A stretch of 38,057 bases of DNA from Methylomonas sp. (GCA_026989395.1 JALSJK010000169.1:1-38057); one strand, 5' to 3'. Positions 26,172-36,301 are shown, numbered from the stretch's first letter. Numbers and translations: made by a program. The notes: a model not told the origin generated them from the sequence alone.

Positions 26172-27338
26172 ATGAAAATGCAGTCAGAGTCCACATTCAG
26201 TCAAATTTTTACCAATCTGGTAAAGCGTTTTTTGCCAAATTCGCAGGCCGTGGCGCTGGCGTTAATTTTACTGTTCGGCTTTCTCATTGTTTTTTACCTC
26301 GGCAATATTTTGATGCCGGTACTGGTTGCAATTGTTATCGCCTATTTGCTGGAAGGGTTGATTGCTAAGGTTGAATTATTGAAAATTCCGCGAATTATTG
26401 CCGTTTTTTTAGTTTTTTTCACTTTCATGGCCGCGCTGGCATTTCTGTTGTTTGTTTTAATGCCCATGCTCTACGAACAAACTTTGCAACTGGTTCAACA
26501 CACACCCGCGATGATCAAGGCGATGCAAAAGGAGATCATGCGTTTACCTGAAATGTATCCACAGCTTATTTCCGAGGATAAATTAAAGACTATTGTGTTT
26601 TCAGCTCAGCAGGAAATATTGAAATATACTCAGGAATTATTGTCTTTTTCTGCCGCATCTGTGATTAGTATGGTGACGGCAATGGTGTATCTGGTTCTGG
26701 TGCCCATGCTGGTATTTTTTTTCATCAAGGATAAACAGGATATTATTGTCTGGGCGACCCAGTTTTTACCTAAAGACAGGCATCTATCCATGCGAGTGTG
26801 GCAGGAAGTTGATATGCAAATTGGTAATTATGTTCGCGGCAAATTTGTTGAAATTGTGATTTTGTGGGTAGTCAGTTATGTGACTTTTTCACTTCTTGGA
26901 CTGAATTATGCCATGTTGCTGGCGGTGTTTATGGGTTTGCAAGCGATTATTCCGTATGTCGGTGCGACTTTGGTCACCTTTCCTGTCATCGGCGTTGCTT
27001 ATTTTCAATGGGGTGTCAATGCTGATGAATTTTTGTATATCGTGATTGCTTACACTATTATTCAAATTATTGATGGCGTGGCGCTGGTGCCATTGTTATT
27101 TTCCGAAGCGGTCAATTTACACCCAATCGCAATTATTGTAGCAATTTTATTTTTTGGCGGACTCTGGGGGTTTTGGGGTGTGTTTTTTGCAATTCCATTG
27201 GCAACGTTGGTTAAAGCGGTTGTTACCGCATGGCCAAAAAATAATGAGATTTCTCAGGATACTGAATTAATTTCAGATTTATCTAAAAGTGGAAATGTTT
27301 CGATCTCCGAAGTTCTTCATAAGAATCAGATTCAATAA
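26172..27338 (+). CDS. perM: AI-2E family transporter (PerM-like)
   Basis: The 388-residue integral membrane protein belongs to the AI-2E/UPF0118 family (E. coli PerM, YdgG/TqsA, YhhT). It has eight or so hydrophobic segments; the N-terminal hairpin (ALALILLFGFLIVFYLGNIL...VAIVIAYLLEGL), the central amphipathic region (~85-150) and the C-terminal GLQAIIPYVGATLVT...FFGGLWGFWGVFFAIPLATL are characteristic. Members include AI-2 exporters and Na+/H+ antiporters; the substrate here is unknown. Its position next to bcp matches the E. coli perM/bcp neighbourhood, so perM is the best name. The gene starts 31 bp after slt and may be co-transcribed. Confidence 0.85.
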   Translation: MKMQSESTFSQIFTNLVKRFLPNSQAVALALILLFGFLIVFYLGNILMPVLVAIVIAYLLEGLIAKVELLKIPRIIAVFLVFFTFMAALAFLLFVLMPMLYEQTLQLVQHTPAMIKAMQKEIMRLPEMYPQLISEDKLKTIVFSAQQEILKYTQELLSFSAASVISMVTAMVYLVLVPMLVFFFIKDKQDIIVWATQFLPKDRHLSMRVWQEVDMQIGNYVRGKFVEIVILWVVSYVTFSLLGLNYAMLLAVFMGLQAIIPYVGATLVTFPVIGVAYFQWGVNADEFLYIVIAYTIIQIIDGVALVPLLFSEAVNLHPIAIIVAILFFGGLWGFWGVFFAIPLATLVKAVVTAWPKNNEISQDTELISDLSKSGNVSISEVLHKNQIQ

Positions 27339-27345
27339 TGGTAAG

Positions 27346-27366
27346 AAAGTCAGCTTGGCTTTTTTT
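27346..27366 (+). terminator. Weak intrinsic terminator after perM
   Basis: aaagtca (27346-27352), loop gct, tggcttt (27356-27362) with one G-U pair, then four more T to 27366. A short-stem terminator for the plus-strand unit, directly against the convergent bcp stop. Confidence 0.45.
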
Positions 27367-27844
27367 AGTTTTCTTTGCCCAATGATTTAACGGCCTCCAG
27401 CACTTCATCAACATGCTCTTTAACTTTAACTTTGCGCCATTCCCGAACTAATCGACCTTCTGGGTCAATCAGAAAAGTACTGCGTTCAATACCTTTAACT
27501 TTTTTTCCAAACATATTTTTCATTTTGATCACATCGAATAATTGACACAATTCTTCGTCAGTGTCACTGATCAAATCAAAAGGAAATTCCTGTTTTGTCT
27601 TGAAATTCTCATGACTTTTAAGACTATCGCGAGACACACCAAGAATTTCGGTATTTAAAGCAACAAATTCTTCATAGTGATCCCTGAACGCCTGACCTTC
27701 CTTGATACAACCCGGGGTATTATCTTTTGGATAAAAATAAAGAACCAGATTTTTACCTTGGTAATCAGATAGTTTTATTGTTTTATTTCCAGTTGCTAAT
27801 GCTGTGAAATCAGGAACCGCATTGCCAATTTTAATTGTTGTCAT
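27365..27844 (-). CDS. bcp: Thioredoxin-dependent thiol peroxidase (Bcp/PrxQ)
   Basis: Bcp reduces hydrogen and organic peroxides in the cytoplasm with electrons from thioredoxin. The 159-residue protein has the peroxidatic motif DNTPGC with Cys46, the usual DFTALATGNKTIKLSDYQGKN start, and a late STFLIDPEGRL segment. The second cysteine found five residues after the first in E. coli (TPGC-x4-C) is absent here (residue 51 is Gln). Another cysteine, Cys100, could resolve the sulfenic acid, as in some PrxQ proteins, or the enzyme may be one-Cys. It is a stand-alone minus-strand gene; gcvR, its neighbour in E. coli, lies ~6 kb away here. Confidence 0.93.
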   Translation of the reverse strand: MTTIKIGNAVPDFTALATGNKTIKLSDYQGKNLVLYFYPKDNTPGCIKEGQAFRDHYEEFVALNTEILGVSRDSLKSHENFKTKQEFPFDLISDTDEELCQLFDVIKMKNMFGKKVKGIERSTFLIDPEGRLVREWRKVKVKEHVDEVLEAVKSLGKEN

Positions 27845-27928
27845 GGTCTTGCCTTGTCAATAAAAATTAAGCAATAGCTTAACATTTAGGCCAAATTGAA
27901 ACCATTAAAATAGTGATGAAAAGAATAT

Positions 27929-28819
27929 TCACAGAGATAATGCGCGGGCCATTTCACGGCAGCCATCGAGTTTTTTGGTCATTTGTTCGAATACAGCATC
28001 TTGTGTGGATAAACTGATGCCCAAAGATTCTAAACGATAATTTTCAGGTTTTTCCTCATCACCACGAAGTAAGGCAGCAGCCATTCTGGCAGCTGATCCG
28101 ACCAGTAAAGTTATCTCCCAAAATTCTTGTTTATATTCCAGGCTCAGGTGTTGCTCAACAGCCGTTGCTAATAGTTCGGGTAGACCCCACTCTCGGGCGA
28201 TCCATCCGCCGACAGCAGTATAGTCTGTATAGGTTAGTTGGCGTAATGCCTGGCTAAGAGAAATGGGAGGGGTATTCATTCTCATTTTCAACGCTTTTGC
28301 GGTTTCATCTGGCATTTGATCGGCAAACCATAAGAGCCCAAAGTGATGTAATATTCCTGCTGTTTGAGCGGTTCCTTTTGCTTCATCAAGGAAAATTTCA
28401 GGTTTGGCTTTCGTTGCTAATATGGCAGCGCCTTCAGAAACCAAAATGCCGGTACTCCAGAATCGTTCAATGTCAAACCCAGGACAACGAGCCGGATTAA
28501 AAGGAGATGCGATGGCTAAAGCGAGACTGGTACTGCGGACAATGGACATTCCTAATCGGGCACATGCAGTTTCAAGGTCGGTTATGGGAACCACAGGGGC
28601 AGCCCAGGCAGAGTTGGCCAGAGCAACTAATCGGGCGACAATATTAGGATGATTTATGATTTCCTTGGCTAGTTTAGGATAAGTTAAATTCTCATCAGCT
28701 AATGTCGCCAGTAAATGCTGAATACCAATGGGCAGGGTTGGTAAGGTCGGTTGACGTGAAAATTTATGTTTAAAATCAGGAGGATTATTTTCCATGATTG
28801 AATTGTTAGATGCAGACAA
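27929..28819 (-). CDS. HDOD domain protein
   Basis: The 296-residue protein consists of an HDOD (HD-related output) domain, residues ~25-230, with the typical LPTLPIGIQHLLATLADENLT start, SIVRSTSLALAIA, and a GILHHFGLLWFADQMP stretch. No complete HD metal-binding dyad is evident, as expected for HDOD. These domains are found in signalling proteins controlling motility, biofilm and stress, often as output partners of response regulators or GGDEF/EAL enzymes. It is 41 bp downstream of the large hybrid kinase/GGDEF/EAL gene on the same strand, so the two probably form an operon and a signalling chain. This partnership is inference from position. Confidence 0.85.
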   Translation of the reverse strand: MSASNNSIMENNPPDFKHKFSRQPTLPTLPIGIQHLLATLADENLTYPKLAKEIINHPNIVARLVALANSAWAAPVVPITDLETACARLGMSIVRSTSLALAIASPFNPARCPGFDIERFWSTGILVSEGAAILATKAKPEIFLDEAKGTAQTAGILHHFGLLWFADQMPDETAKALKMRMNTPPISLSQALRQLTYTDYTAVGGWIAREWGLPELLATAVEQHLSLEYKQEFWEITLLVGSAARMAAALLRGDEEKPENYRLESLGISLSTQDAVFEQMTKKLDGCREMARALSL

Positions 28820-28860
28820 CAGATAATGTGATATCGCCTGCTAATGTCTTGTAAGTTACT

Positions 28861-31800
28861 TTAAGTTGTAGTTTCGGTTTTGTTCATGGAAAAGTCTGCA
28901 CTCAGCAATTCAGGTAATTCTTCAAAAGCAATCGGCGTACAAAAATAATTCCCCTGGGCAACTTGGCAGCCAAGTCCATTCATAACCATAGCTTGTTCTT
29001 CAGTTTCGACCCCTTCAGCAATTAAAGTATAGTTCAAGGCATTGGCTAAGCCAAAAATTGTTCCCAACAATAGAGATGACTGGGAGTTGATAACAACATC
29101 TTGTACAAAAATATTGTCTATTTTCAAGCAGTTTGCATGAAGCTGTTTTAAAGACGAGAGTGAGGAAAAACCAGTTCCGAAGTCATCAATGGCGATTTTT
29201 ACTCCCATCTCTTTGAGTTGATGGAAAATGGTATCATTGGTTTCCAGTTGCATGATGCTTTCAGTTACCTCAAGTTCCAGTAATTCCGGGGCTAAACCGG
29301 TGTCTTCTAGAACCTTCCGAATCAAGTCGGGAAATGTCGATGTTGCAAAATGTTTTGCAGAAATATTAACTGCAATTTTAGGAATGTGGCCGATAGTGCG
29401 ATTAAATTCGGCAATTTGTTGGCAGGCATTACGAAGCGCCCATTGGTCAATTTTATCGATTAAGCTCAGACTTTCTGCAATTGGAATAAATTCATCAGGA
29501 AGTATTATTCCTTTGTCGGGATGGTACCACCTGATCAACGCTTCGACACCAATAATTTGCCGGGTCTGAAAAGAAATTTGTGGTTGAAAATGAAGAATAA
29601 ATTGATTTTGATCCAGGGCAGTCTGTAATAATTGTTCATCATGCAAGCGTTTTTTTGCCTTGGTAGTCATTTCAGGAGAATAAAACGCATAACGTTGTTT
29701 CCCTGCCTGTTTTGCGGCATACATTGCAACATCTGCTGCTTTCATTAAATCATGTTCATTGTCGCCATCTTTGGGAAATATCGCGATACCAATGCTGACT
29801 CTGGGTTTAATCTGGTGGGGACCGACTGTTAAGGGTTGATTAATATCGTGCAAGCAGCGGTCGGCCACTTCCGCAGCATTATAATCATCGGACAAATTGC
29901 CAACAATAATACAAAATTCATCGCCACCTAAGCGAGCGGCAAAATCAATATCCCTGACAACTTTTTTCAAGCGCTGAGCAATAGATTTTAAAAATTGATC
30001 GCCAATGTTGTGACCGAAGCTGTCATTAACATCTTTGAAACCATCCAAATCCAAAAACAGAAATGCAAATTCTTCATTTCGTCGTTTGGCATTTTTAATG
30101 CTTTCTTCAATTCTGTCCTGATAATAGGCGCGGCTTGCCAAACCGGTTAGATTATCAAAATAGGCAAGGCGGTGAATTTGCTTAGCGCTTTCTCGTTGTT
30201 GGGTAATATCCTGAACGGTACCAATAACAATTTTGTCACTGTTGTTAGTTACCTGGAGCATTTCCTGATGAACTAAAATAGAATGAGAGTCAGCAACTTG
30301 TAGTCGATATTCAACCATTTGATTTGATTGCTGATTGATAGTTGCCTGGATAGCATCTTTAACAAAACTTCGATCTTCAGGGTGAATGAGCTGAAGATAA
30401 CCCTGCAAAGTTCCGTCAAAATCCTTCATTTCAAGGTCGCATAACATTGCCAGATGTGAAGAAATGCTGAATTGGTTCTGTTCTGGCTGCCAGTTCCAGT
30501 AACCTAAACGAGCGATTCGTTGGGCTGCATCCAGCTGTAGTTTTTTATTCTTAAGCTCAGCGGTATTTTGAACGGCTCTCAGGATAAATTGCAGCCGGTG
30601 AATCAGAACCGCGTAGTTAATCGGTTTAGGGATAAAATCAGATGCACCAACTTCGAAAGCCTGATTAACAGATTGCATATCATCACGGCCTGTAACCATA
30701 ATCACAGGGATATCAGACACTGCCGGATCAATTCTGAGTTTTCTACAGGTTTCAAAGCCATCAAGTCCTTCCATTCCAGCATCAAGCAGAATCAGGTCAG
30801 GCGTTTGATTTTTGATTTTATTTAATGCCTGGATGCCGCTTTCTGCTTCATCGACTAGAAATGCTGCTGAGCGGAGCGCTTCGCTGGTAACTAATCTAAA
30901 ACTGGCGTCATCATCAACAATAAGAATGCGTTGCTGTTTGGAAAGTGCAGGTTTTTTTTCAGGTTTAGGTTGGGATTGAGTGGATTCGATTTGCTTTTCC
31001 AGTGAGACTGCTACTTTTTGCAACCCGTCTTTGATCACCTGCAGCATTCTGTCAGAGCCTTTTAAAATCCCTTGATTTCCCAGGATTTCCAAGGATTCAC
31101 AGGCGCTGGCCATATCTTGTGCACCGACGATAGCGCAGGCCGATTTTAAGCGGTGAGCGATTTTCCCAAATTCTGCTGGTTTTTGTGCCTGAAAAGCTTG
31201 TTGCATTGCTTCAATATCCTTAGGCGTATTTTCCAGAAACATTTCAACCGTTTTGACTAATAAATTTTCACCGCTGGAGGTTTGCAAAGAACGCAATTGT
31301 TCTAATGCATTGTAATTAATAACAGGCCGTTCATGATAATGACTGGCTGAAGTAGAATTGGCAAGGTTACTTGCTTCATTGTGACTTTTTTCGATCACTT
31401 TGTGGGGCAGCCATTTTTCCAGAATTTGTAAAATTTGTACCTGAGTAAACGGCTTGGTGATATAGAAGTCCATGCCCGCAGCTGCACATTGGTCGCGGAT
31501 ATTTTTTTGTACATCGGCTGTTAGTGCAATAATCGGAATTCTAGCCTTTCCGGATTCCTGTTTACGAATTTTTTGTGTCGCTTGCAAACCATCAAGTTTT
31601 GGCATATGACAATCCATAAAAATCAGGTCATAATGCTGTTTTTCAATTGCTTCTATGGCTTTGAGTCCATTGTCAACAATATGAACATCACAACCCAGTT
31701 CTTCCAGCATACTGCGAGCGACTTCCTGGTTTATTACGTTGTCTTCAGCAAGCAGAATTTTTGCCTCAATTTTATTTCTGTTTTGACTTGGCGAACTAGA

Positions 31801-33909
31801 CGATTTAACAGAAATTTCGTGCGATGCGCCCAATAACCTTAGCAGGCTATTTAACAAAGGTTTTTGATAAACCGGTTTAGTGAGATAGTAACTGATGCCA
31901 AAATTACTGAACTGATCAGCTTCTGCACTAAAAGTGTCTGAGCTGAGCATAATGAGGAATAAATGCGAAATTAAAGACTCGCTTCGAATAATGGAAGCCA
32001 GTTTCATGCCGTCAATGTCTGGCATTTGCCAGTCAAGGAGAGCTATCCGGTAAGGATCGTTTTCTGAGGAAGCATCTTTTAATTCAGCAAGGGCTCTGCT
32101 GCTATTGCCAACACAAGTACAGCGCATTCCCCATGCCTTTAGTTGCTCAAGCAGTATTTTTCTTTGGCTGAGATTATCATCGACAACCAGAATCTTTACC
32201 CCCCGTAACGGACGGGTATCTATTTTAAGGGCTTGCACAGGTTGTTTTGCTTCCAGATCAAGCGAAAAATAAAAACATGAGCCATTGCCAGGGTTGCTGT
32301 GCAAAAAGATTTCCGAATCCATGAGTTGGACTAACTGTCTGGAAATGGTCAGCCCCAGACCCGTTCCTCCGAAGCGGCGGGTAATGGAGCCATCGGTTTG
32401 AGTAAAGCCCTCGAAAATACGTTGCTGTTGCTCGGGTTCAATACCAGGCCCGGTATCCAGAATTTCAAATTTAAAAATAATCTGGCTTTTATTTGTTGCT
32501 GATTTTTGTTGTGTGACTTTTAATTGTACTTCGCCCGTTTCTGTGAATTTAATGGCATTGCCAATCAAGTTGATCAATACCTGGCGAAGTCTTTCTGAAT
32601 CGCCATGAACGATGTAATTCAGTTTGGGTGGTAAATTGAGAACTAATTCCAGGCCTTTACGGTGGGCTTGATTTGCAGAAGTTTCCAGTGTTTCTTCAAG
32701 TAATTGTCGTAAATCAAAATCAGTTTTGACTAACTGGAGCTTGCCGGCTTCAATTTTTGAGAAATCCAGAATGTTGTTAATTATGCCTAGCAAAGAATTA
32801 GCCGAGCGTAAAATAGTATTGGCTAATCTTGCCTGGCGGTCGTCCAGTTTCGAATGCATTAGTAACTCAGTCATGCCAAGAATACCATTCATGGGGGTAC
32901 GAATTTCATGGCTGATCATCGCTAAAAAATCACTTTTGGTCCGGCTGGCCTGCTCTGCAGCCTCTTTCGCTTGTAATGCACTTTGGGTGATTTTTTCCAG
33001 TTCCTGATTTTTTTTTGATAGTTCTTTGGTTCGGGCGATGACTTTTTTTTCCAAAGCAGTGCGATGCAAGTTGAGTTCGGAATCTCTGCTTTGGATTTCG
33101 CCCAGCATGGTATTAAATACAGTGGCCATTTGACCGAATTCATCCTCACCTGTTTTTTTGACACGAGCAGTAAAATCTTTTTTCGTGGCAACTGACTTCA
33201 TAACCTGCATGAAATCAAGCAATGGTTCAGAGAAGATTTTTTGTAATCTGGAAGATAACCTAAGAATGACCAATAGGGTCAATAATAAAACTGCGATGAG
33301 AATTTGATAAAATGAAAAAAGCTGCTCTTTTAATCGGGATAAGTCGTTAACCAGATGGATACTTCCAACCGTTTTTTGATTGAGAATAACGGGTTGCACC
33401 AGGTGCAAAAATCCTTCGTCATCATATTTCAGTGTGCCACTTGTTGTGGTTGAGGGGAAAAGCTTATTTACAAAAATTTCTTTTAAAGTTGTCAGCCAGG
33501 AACCTGAATTATGCATGGCTCCAGTAGTGGGTTTGAATTTGTAATTTCCAACGGCTTCGAGTCGTGATTTTTCCCAAGGTGAAACCAGATTTTCCGCAGT
33601 ATTGAATTGCGCAAAAATATGATTATCTAGGTCATATAAAAATGCTGCGACAATTTCAGGATTGGTTTTTAATACTGTCAGGGTTTTTTCGGCAGCTTTG
33701 TTATCCGCAAAAGCCAGGGCAGCAGAACAATTCCAACCCACCACATTGGCAAGAGACAATAGCTCTTGTTCGGCAGCTCTTCTTTTACTTTGAAATTCAA
33801 AAACAACAAATGCCGATGTGATTAAGAGCATGGCAGACACAGCAGTGACTGACATGATTAAGATAAGTTTGGTTCGGATGGGAATGTTTTGAAAAAAATT
33901 AGACTTCAT
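28861..33909 (-). CDS. Hybrid sensor kinase with three REC, Hpt, PAS, GGDEF and EAL domains
   Basis: A 1682-residue membrane protein that holds a full phosphorelay and a cyclic-di-GMP module on one chain. Order by eye: TM ~14-34, periplasmic sensor ~45-195 (CHASE8-like), TM ~200-217, HAMP ~220-275, coiled coil, HisKA with H334 (SHEIRTPM), HATPase_c (DTGPGI, GGTGLGL), REC1 with D626, REC2 with D766, Hpt with H919 (AHRLKSACA), REC3 with D1043, PAS ~1130-1235, GGDEF at 1328-1332, and EAL at 1456-1458 with DDFGTGFSS. The I-site R1319-x-x-D1322 precedes GGDEF by five residues, so product inhibition is possible. Both c-di-GMP motifs look intact, hence synthesis and hydrolysis are both possible. A HDOD gene follows closely. 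No frameshift is seen. Confidence 0.95.
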   Translation of the reverse strand: MKSNFFQNIPIRTKLILIMSVTAVSAMLLITSAFVVFEFQSKRRAAEQELLSLANVVGWNCSAALAFADNKAAEKTLTVLKTNPEIVAAFLYDLDNHIFAQFNTAENLVSPWEKSRLEAVGNYKFKPTTGAMHNSGSWLTTLKEIFVNKLFPSTTTSGTLKYDDEGFLHLVQPVILNQKTVGSIHLVNDLSRLKEQLFSFYQILIAVLLLTLLVILRLSSRLQKIFSEPLLDFMQVMKSVATKKDFTARVKKTGEDEFGQMATVFNTMLGEIQSRDSELNLHRTALEKKVIARTKELSKKNQELEKITQSALQAKEAAEQASRTKSDFLAMISHEIRTPMNGILGMTELLMHSKLDDRQARLANTILRSANSLLGIINNILDFSKIEAGKLQLVKTDFDLRQLLEETLETSANQAHRKGLELVLNLPPKLNYIVHGDSERLRQVLINLIGNAIKFTETGEVQLKVTQQKSATNKSQIIFKFEILDTGPGIEPEQQQRIFEGFTQTDGSITRRFGGTGLGLTISRQLVQLMDSEIFLHSNPGNGSCFYFSLDLEAKQPVQALKIDTRPLRGVKILVVDDNLSQRKILLEQLKAWGMRCTCVGNSSRALAELKDASSENDPYRIALLDWQMPDIDGMKLASIIRSESLISHLFLIMLSSDTFSAEADQFSNFGISYYLTKPVYQKPLLNSLLRLLGASHEISVKSSSSPSQNRNKIEAKILLAEDNVINQEVARSMLEELGCDVHIVDNGLKAIEAIEKQHYDLIFMDCHMPKLDGLQATQKIRKQESGKARIPIIALTADVQKNIRDQCAAAGMDFYITKPFTQVQILQILEKWLPHKVIEKSHNEASNLANSTSASHYHERPVINYNALEQLRSLQTSSGENLLVKTVEMFLENTPKDIEAMQQAFQAQKPAEFGKIAHRLKSACAIVGAQDMASACESLEILGNQGILKGSDRMLQVIKDGLQKVAVSLEKQIESTQSQPKPEKKPALSKQQRILIVDDDASFRLVTSEALRSAAFLVDEAESGIQALNKIKNQTPDLILLDAGMEGLDGFETCRKLRIDPAVSDIPVIMVTGRDDMQSVNQAFEVGASDFIPKPINYAVLIHRLQFILRAVQNTAELKNKKLQLDAAQRIARLGYWNWQPEQNQFSISSHLAMLCDLEMKDFDGTLQGYLQLIHPEDRSFVKDAIQATINQQSNQMVEYRLQVADSHSILVHQEMLQVTNNSDKIVIGTVQDITQQRESAKQIHRLAYFDNLTGLASRAYYQDRIEESIKNAKRRNEEFAFLFLDLDGFKDVNDSFGHNIGDQFLKSIAQRLKKVVRDIDFAARLGGDEFCIIVGNLSDDYNAAEVADRCLHDINQPLTVGPHQIKPRVSIGIAIFPKDGDNEHDLMKAADVAMYAAKQAGKQRYAFYSPEMTTKAKKRLHDEQLLQTALDQNQFILHFQPQISFQTRQIIGVEALIRWYHPDKGIILPDEFIPIAESLSLIDKIDQWALRNACQQIAEFNRTIGHIPKIAVNISAKHFATSTFPDLIRKVLEDTGLAPELLELEVTESIMQLETNDTIFHQLKEMGVKIAIDDFGTGFSSLSSLKQLHANCLKIDNIFVQDVVINSQSSLLLGTIFGLANALNYTLIAEGVETEEQAMVMNGLGCQVAQGNYFCTPIAFEELPELLSADFSMNKTETTT

Positions 33910-33975
33910 GAAGCTGATTGTATACCTTTTGTCTTTAATAATCCCTCATTTTTATGATGACTGATTGTTTCAGAA

Positions 33976-33995
33976 TTCAGCTTCTTGAAGCTGAA
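33976..33995. repeat. Hairpin between gcvR-like and hybrid kinase genes
   Basis: ttcagctt (33976-33983) and aagctgaa (33988-33995) form an 8-bp stem with a cttg loop in the 169-bp gap. It could end the gcvR-like transcript, but no T-run follows on the minus strand. Confidence 0.35.
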
Positions 33996-34078
33996 ATATG
34001 GATGCTTACTTTAAATGAAAACAGGACACTGAATTAGAAATCTATGAAATGTTTTCCAATTTGGGTTAAAGCAACTAT

Positions 34079-34618
34079 TTATCTTTTTATGGGTTCCAAA
34101 ATGGCATCAATATTAATATGATCACAAAATTCCAGAAATTCTTCTCTCAAGTTAAGGATTCTTATCCCCGCAGGAACCAGTAGAATAAAGCGGGTGGTCA
34201 CTAATTCTGATTGTGAATAAGAATCAACATATCGGCTGCTGGATATTTCTTCTATGGTGAGATCATGGTCGCTTATGAAAGCGATAATACTTTGTAACGC
34301 GTCTTGGCGTTCTAATGAGACTGTCTCCAACGAATATGGGGTAAAATCATCGTGACTGATAAATTTTCCTGGTCTGAGCAGATGAATTTTAATTTCCAGT
34401 TTTTTTTCCAGGTTTTCTAGCAGGTTTTCCAGCTTTGCTATTTGATTCCACTCGCCATTGATCAGAAAATACGCCGCTGTACAGGCCATTAACCGGTTCG
34501 CCCGCATTTCCAGAATTGAACATTTACATTCGTTGACTCCAAATAAAATTCGATCAATAAAATTATTTTTGGTATATCCTAAAACTGTAATCGTTAATTG
34601 CATGACCCGTGACGCCAT
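34079..34618 (-). CDS. gcvR: GcvR-like tandem ACT-domain regulatory protein
   Basis: The 179-residue protein is built from two ACT domains (~6-85 and ~95-175), the layout of GcvR, which binds glycine and works with GcvA to repress the glycine cleavage system. Typical GcvR stretches: LTITVLGYTKNNFIDRI at the start, and the second-domain RQDALQSIIAFISDHDLTIEEISSS. There is no DNA-binding domain; GcvR acts through a partner. No gcvA or gcv operon is in this window. Met6 (MQLTITVLG) is an alternative start and would fit the family length better. In E. coli gcvR lies beside bcp; here a signalling block separates them. Confidence in the family is good; the exact target is inference. Confidence 0.8.
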   Translation of the reverse strand: MASRVMQLTITVLGYTKNNFIDRILFGVNECKCSILEMRANRLMACTAAYFLINGEWNQIAKLENLLENLEKKLEIKIHLLRPGKFISHDDFTPYSLETVSLERQDALQSIIAFISDHDLTIEEISSSRYVDSYSQSELVTTRFILLVPAGIRILNLREEFLEFCDHINIDAILEPIKR

Positions 34619-34671
34619 TTTTTGGCATTAAAGTTTATCATTTTTTTGATGTAGTTATACTGTTTATGCTT

Positions 34672-34697
34672 AAGGGAGTTTCGACGTTCCTTTTTTT
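34672..34697 (+). terminator. Orphan terminator-like hairpin
   Basis: aaggga (34672-34677) and ttcctt (34687-34692) pair with one G-U, followed by T to 34697. It points along the plus strand although no plus-strand gene precedes it, which suggests an unannotated short transcript or leader attenuation. Confidence 0.35.
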
Positions 34698-34730
34698 AGT
34701 TCTTATAATTAATAACTTATTGGAAGCTGC

Positions 34731-34835
34731 ATGGGTAATTTTAAGCGTGAAAGAGATATTACGGTAAATTTCTACTCCGTAAATTGGGAACCAATTTACG
34801 GAGAGTTAGATCTTGAAAAAACTTTATCGTTATAG
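34731..34835 (+). CDS. Possible 34-residue micro-ORF spanning a hairpin
   Basis: ATG at 34731 with GGAAG four bases upstream (short spacing) opens a 34-codon frame closed by TAG at 34833. The peptide starts MGNFKRERDITVNFYSVNW and is charged, with no signal or membrane segment. It contains the whole 34775-34803 hairpin. I do not recognise it. It may be a leader peptide or chance; the hairpin alone could explain selection on the DNA. Confidence 0.25.
   Translation: MGNFKRERDITVNFYSVNWEPIYGELDLEKTLSL
34775..34803. repeat. Perfect 13-bp inverted repeat with 3-nt loop
   Basis: ctccgtaaattgg (34775-34787) and ccaatttacggag (34791-34803) pair perfectly around gaa. It lies ~140 bp upstream of the SPOR gene. 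No T-tract follows, so it is not an ordinary terminator. Operator, RNA structure and element remnant are all possible. Confidence 0.8.
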
Positions 34836-34942
34836 TGTTAAATCCATGATACCTGAAGGAAATAGATTTTTTGACTACATTTATAATAATAGTAGGGTGT
34901 CAAAACCATTTTATAATCATATAATTACCATTATAAATTATT

Positions 34943-36271
34943 ATGGCAGATGAAAAAAACACACAAAAACAGAACAAGCTAGACGACTCGTCATCAGAAA
35001 ATCAACAAGCATCAGATACGAATGACTTTCTTGAAGATGATGATGCGATTGATCAGCTGTTAATGGATGAAATGTTTGGGAATGCTGATGAAGAACAAGC
35101 AACCGAAGACTTAGTAGAAATAGATGAGTTTGCCGAGGATGAGCCAGATGAATTTTCTCAAGAAAATGATTCGGCAACACTAATTTCAGAGGAGCCGCTG
35201 GCATCAGAACCCAGTCAGCCTGAAGTGACAGCAGAAGATAACAGTTATTTGGATGATTTTGATATTACTGCCGATGACGATGATATTTTTCCTGAAGAAA
35301 ACTCCAATGAAGATTTATCCGAACCGCCGGCACAAGGCGGCTTTGAGTCTGGTGTCATTCAAGAGGCATTAACTGCTAATTCTGGTGAGGATTTAAAACA
35401 AGATTCTGTTGCTGAAGAAAAACCGGAAACTGGTAACAATGTCATAGCGGAAGCATTAACGGCCCAAGTAAGTCAACTATGGGCAGAGGTGGCTGATGTT
35501 AAAGAGCAGATGACCAATGCTCAACCGGATAATGCCACTGATGCCATTGAACAAATCAATAAAAAAATAAAACGCTTATCTCGGGAACAGGAGGAAAAGA
35601 ATAAATTTGCCAGTATTGCTCTGGGAATCGCAGCATTAGCCTGTATTCTAGCCATTGTAGCGATGGTTCAAAGCAGCAATCTGGATTCCACTGTAGCTGA
35701 TTTGACGACATTGGTTTCAGATATGGAAGAATCAGTCACGGAACCGGATGTTAATACGCAAAACACTTTGAAAAGTCTAAAAGACTCATATCTATTACTA
35801 GACAATAATCAACAGAGCATCAGAACTCAATTGGCTATGTTGAAAGATCAATTAAACAACCAAGCCGGTACAAATCAAAGTCAGGAAGAAATGCAGGGAC
35901 TTATTGGCAAACTGCAACAACAAATTTCAGATATCAATAATAAATTGACTGAATTGTCGACTTCCATTAAAAAACTCGAAACTCGCAAGCCAAAGAAATC
36001 AACAAAAGCAGTCAGTAAGAAAAAAACCAAAACATCGGCTGACTGGACCGTCAATTTAGTTTCTTTTAAACAGGACTGGTATGCCAAGAAAAAAGCGGCT
36101 GAATTCAAAAAAAAGGGAATACCGGTTGAAGTCGTACCTGTTAAGGTGAAAGGCGAACAATGGTATCGGCTTCGTGTGACAGGTTTTAAAACCAAATACG
36201 AGGCAGGCTCCTATGCTTCCAGAGCCAAAAAAGCGCTTAATTTAAGTTCGGTTTGGGTGACGCAAAAATAG
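34943..36271 (+). CDS. SPOR-domain membrane protein with long acidic N-terminus
   Basis: The 442-residue protein has a highly acidic, low-complexity cytoplasmic region (~1-200, rich in Asp/Glu/Ser), one membrane helix (~222-243), a periplasmic coiled coil (~245-350) and a C-terminal SPOR domain (~365-442; DWTVNLVSF...GEQWYRLRVTGF...). SPOR domains bind denuded glycan strands of septal peptidoglycan, as in FtsN and DamX, so a role at the division site or in wall remodelling is likely. The bitopic layout resembles DamX/FtsN, but the acidic N-terminus is unusual. The motif EALTA occurs twice (141-145 and 170-174). It is a stand-alone plus-strand gene; no adjacent division gene is present. Confidence 0.88.
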   Translation: MADEKNTQKQNKLDDSSSENQQASDTNDFLEDDDAIDQLLMDEMFGNADEEQATEDLVEIDEFAEDEPDEFSQENDSATLISEEPLASEPSQPEVTAEDNSYLDDFDITADDDDIFPEENSNEDLSEPPAQGGFESGVIQEALTANSGEDLKQDSVAEEKPETGNNVIAEALTAQVSQLWAEVADVKEQMTNAQPDNATDAIEQINKKIKRLSREQEEKNKFASIALGIAALACILAIVAMVQSSNLDSTVADLTTLVSDMEESVTEPDVNTQNTLKSLKDSYLLLDNNQQSIRTQLAMLKDQLNNQAGTNQSQEEMQGLIGKLQQQISDINNKLTELSTSIKKLETRKPKKSTKAVSKKKTKTSADWTVNLVSFKQDWYAKKKAAEFKKKGIPVEVVPVKVKGEQWYRLRVTGFKTKYEAGSYASRAKKALNLSSVWVTQK

Positions 36272-36274
36272 CGG

Positions 36275-36301
36275 AAGGATTTTAAAATCATGTCCTTTTT
36301 T
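36275..36301 (+). terminator. Probable terminator of the SPOR gene
   Basis: aagga (36275-36279) pairs with tcctt (36293-36297), with the palindrome ttttaaaa inside, followed by T to 36301. The stem is short, but the position just after the stop and the T-tract support it. Confidence 0.45.

Larger units (their letters stand above)
34619..34942. other. 324-bp intergenic region with orphan hairpins and micro-ORF
   Basis: This divergent region between the gcvR-like gene and the SPOR gene holds a plus-strand terminator-like hairpin (34672-34697), a possible 34-codon ORF (34731-34835) and a perfect 13-bp-stem hairpin (34775-34803). It should also hold both promoters. No strong Shine-Dalgarno sequence precedes the SPOR gene's ATG. 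Confidence 0.5.

Noticed and set aside
29228-29569. 113-codon plus-strand ORF inside the EAL domain region
   Set aside because: The minus strand encodes conserved EAL motifs; this is a shadow.
9191-36290. Shared ggattttaaaatc palindrome at 9191 and near 36277 as a common operator
   Set aside because: The core is pure A/T and short; in an AT-rich genome two copies in 38 kb can be chance, and the second fits a terminator stem.
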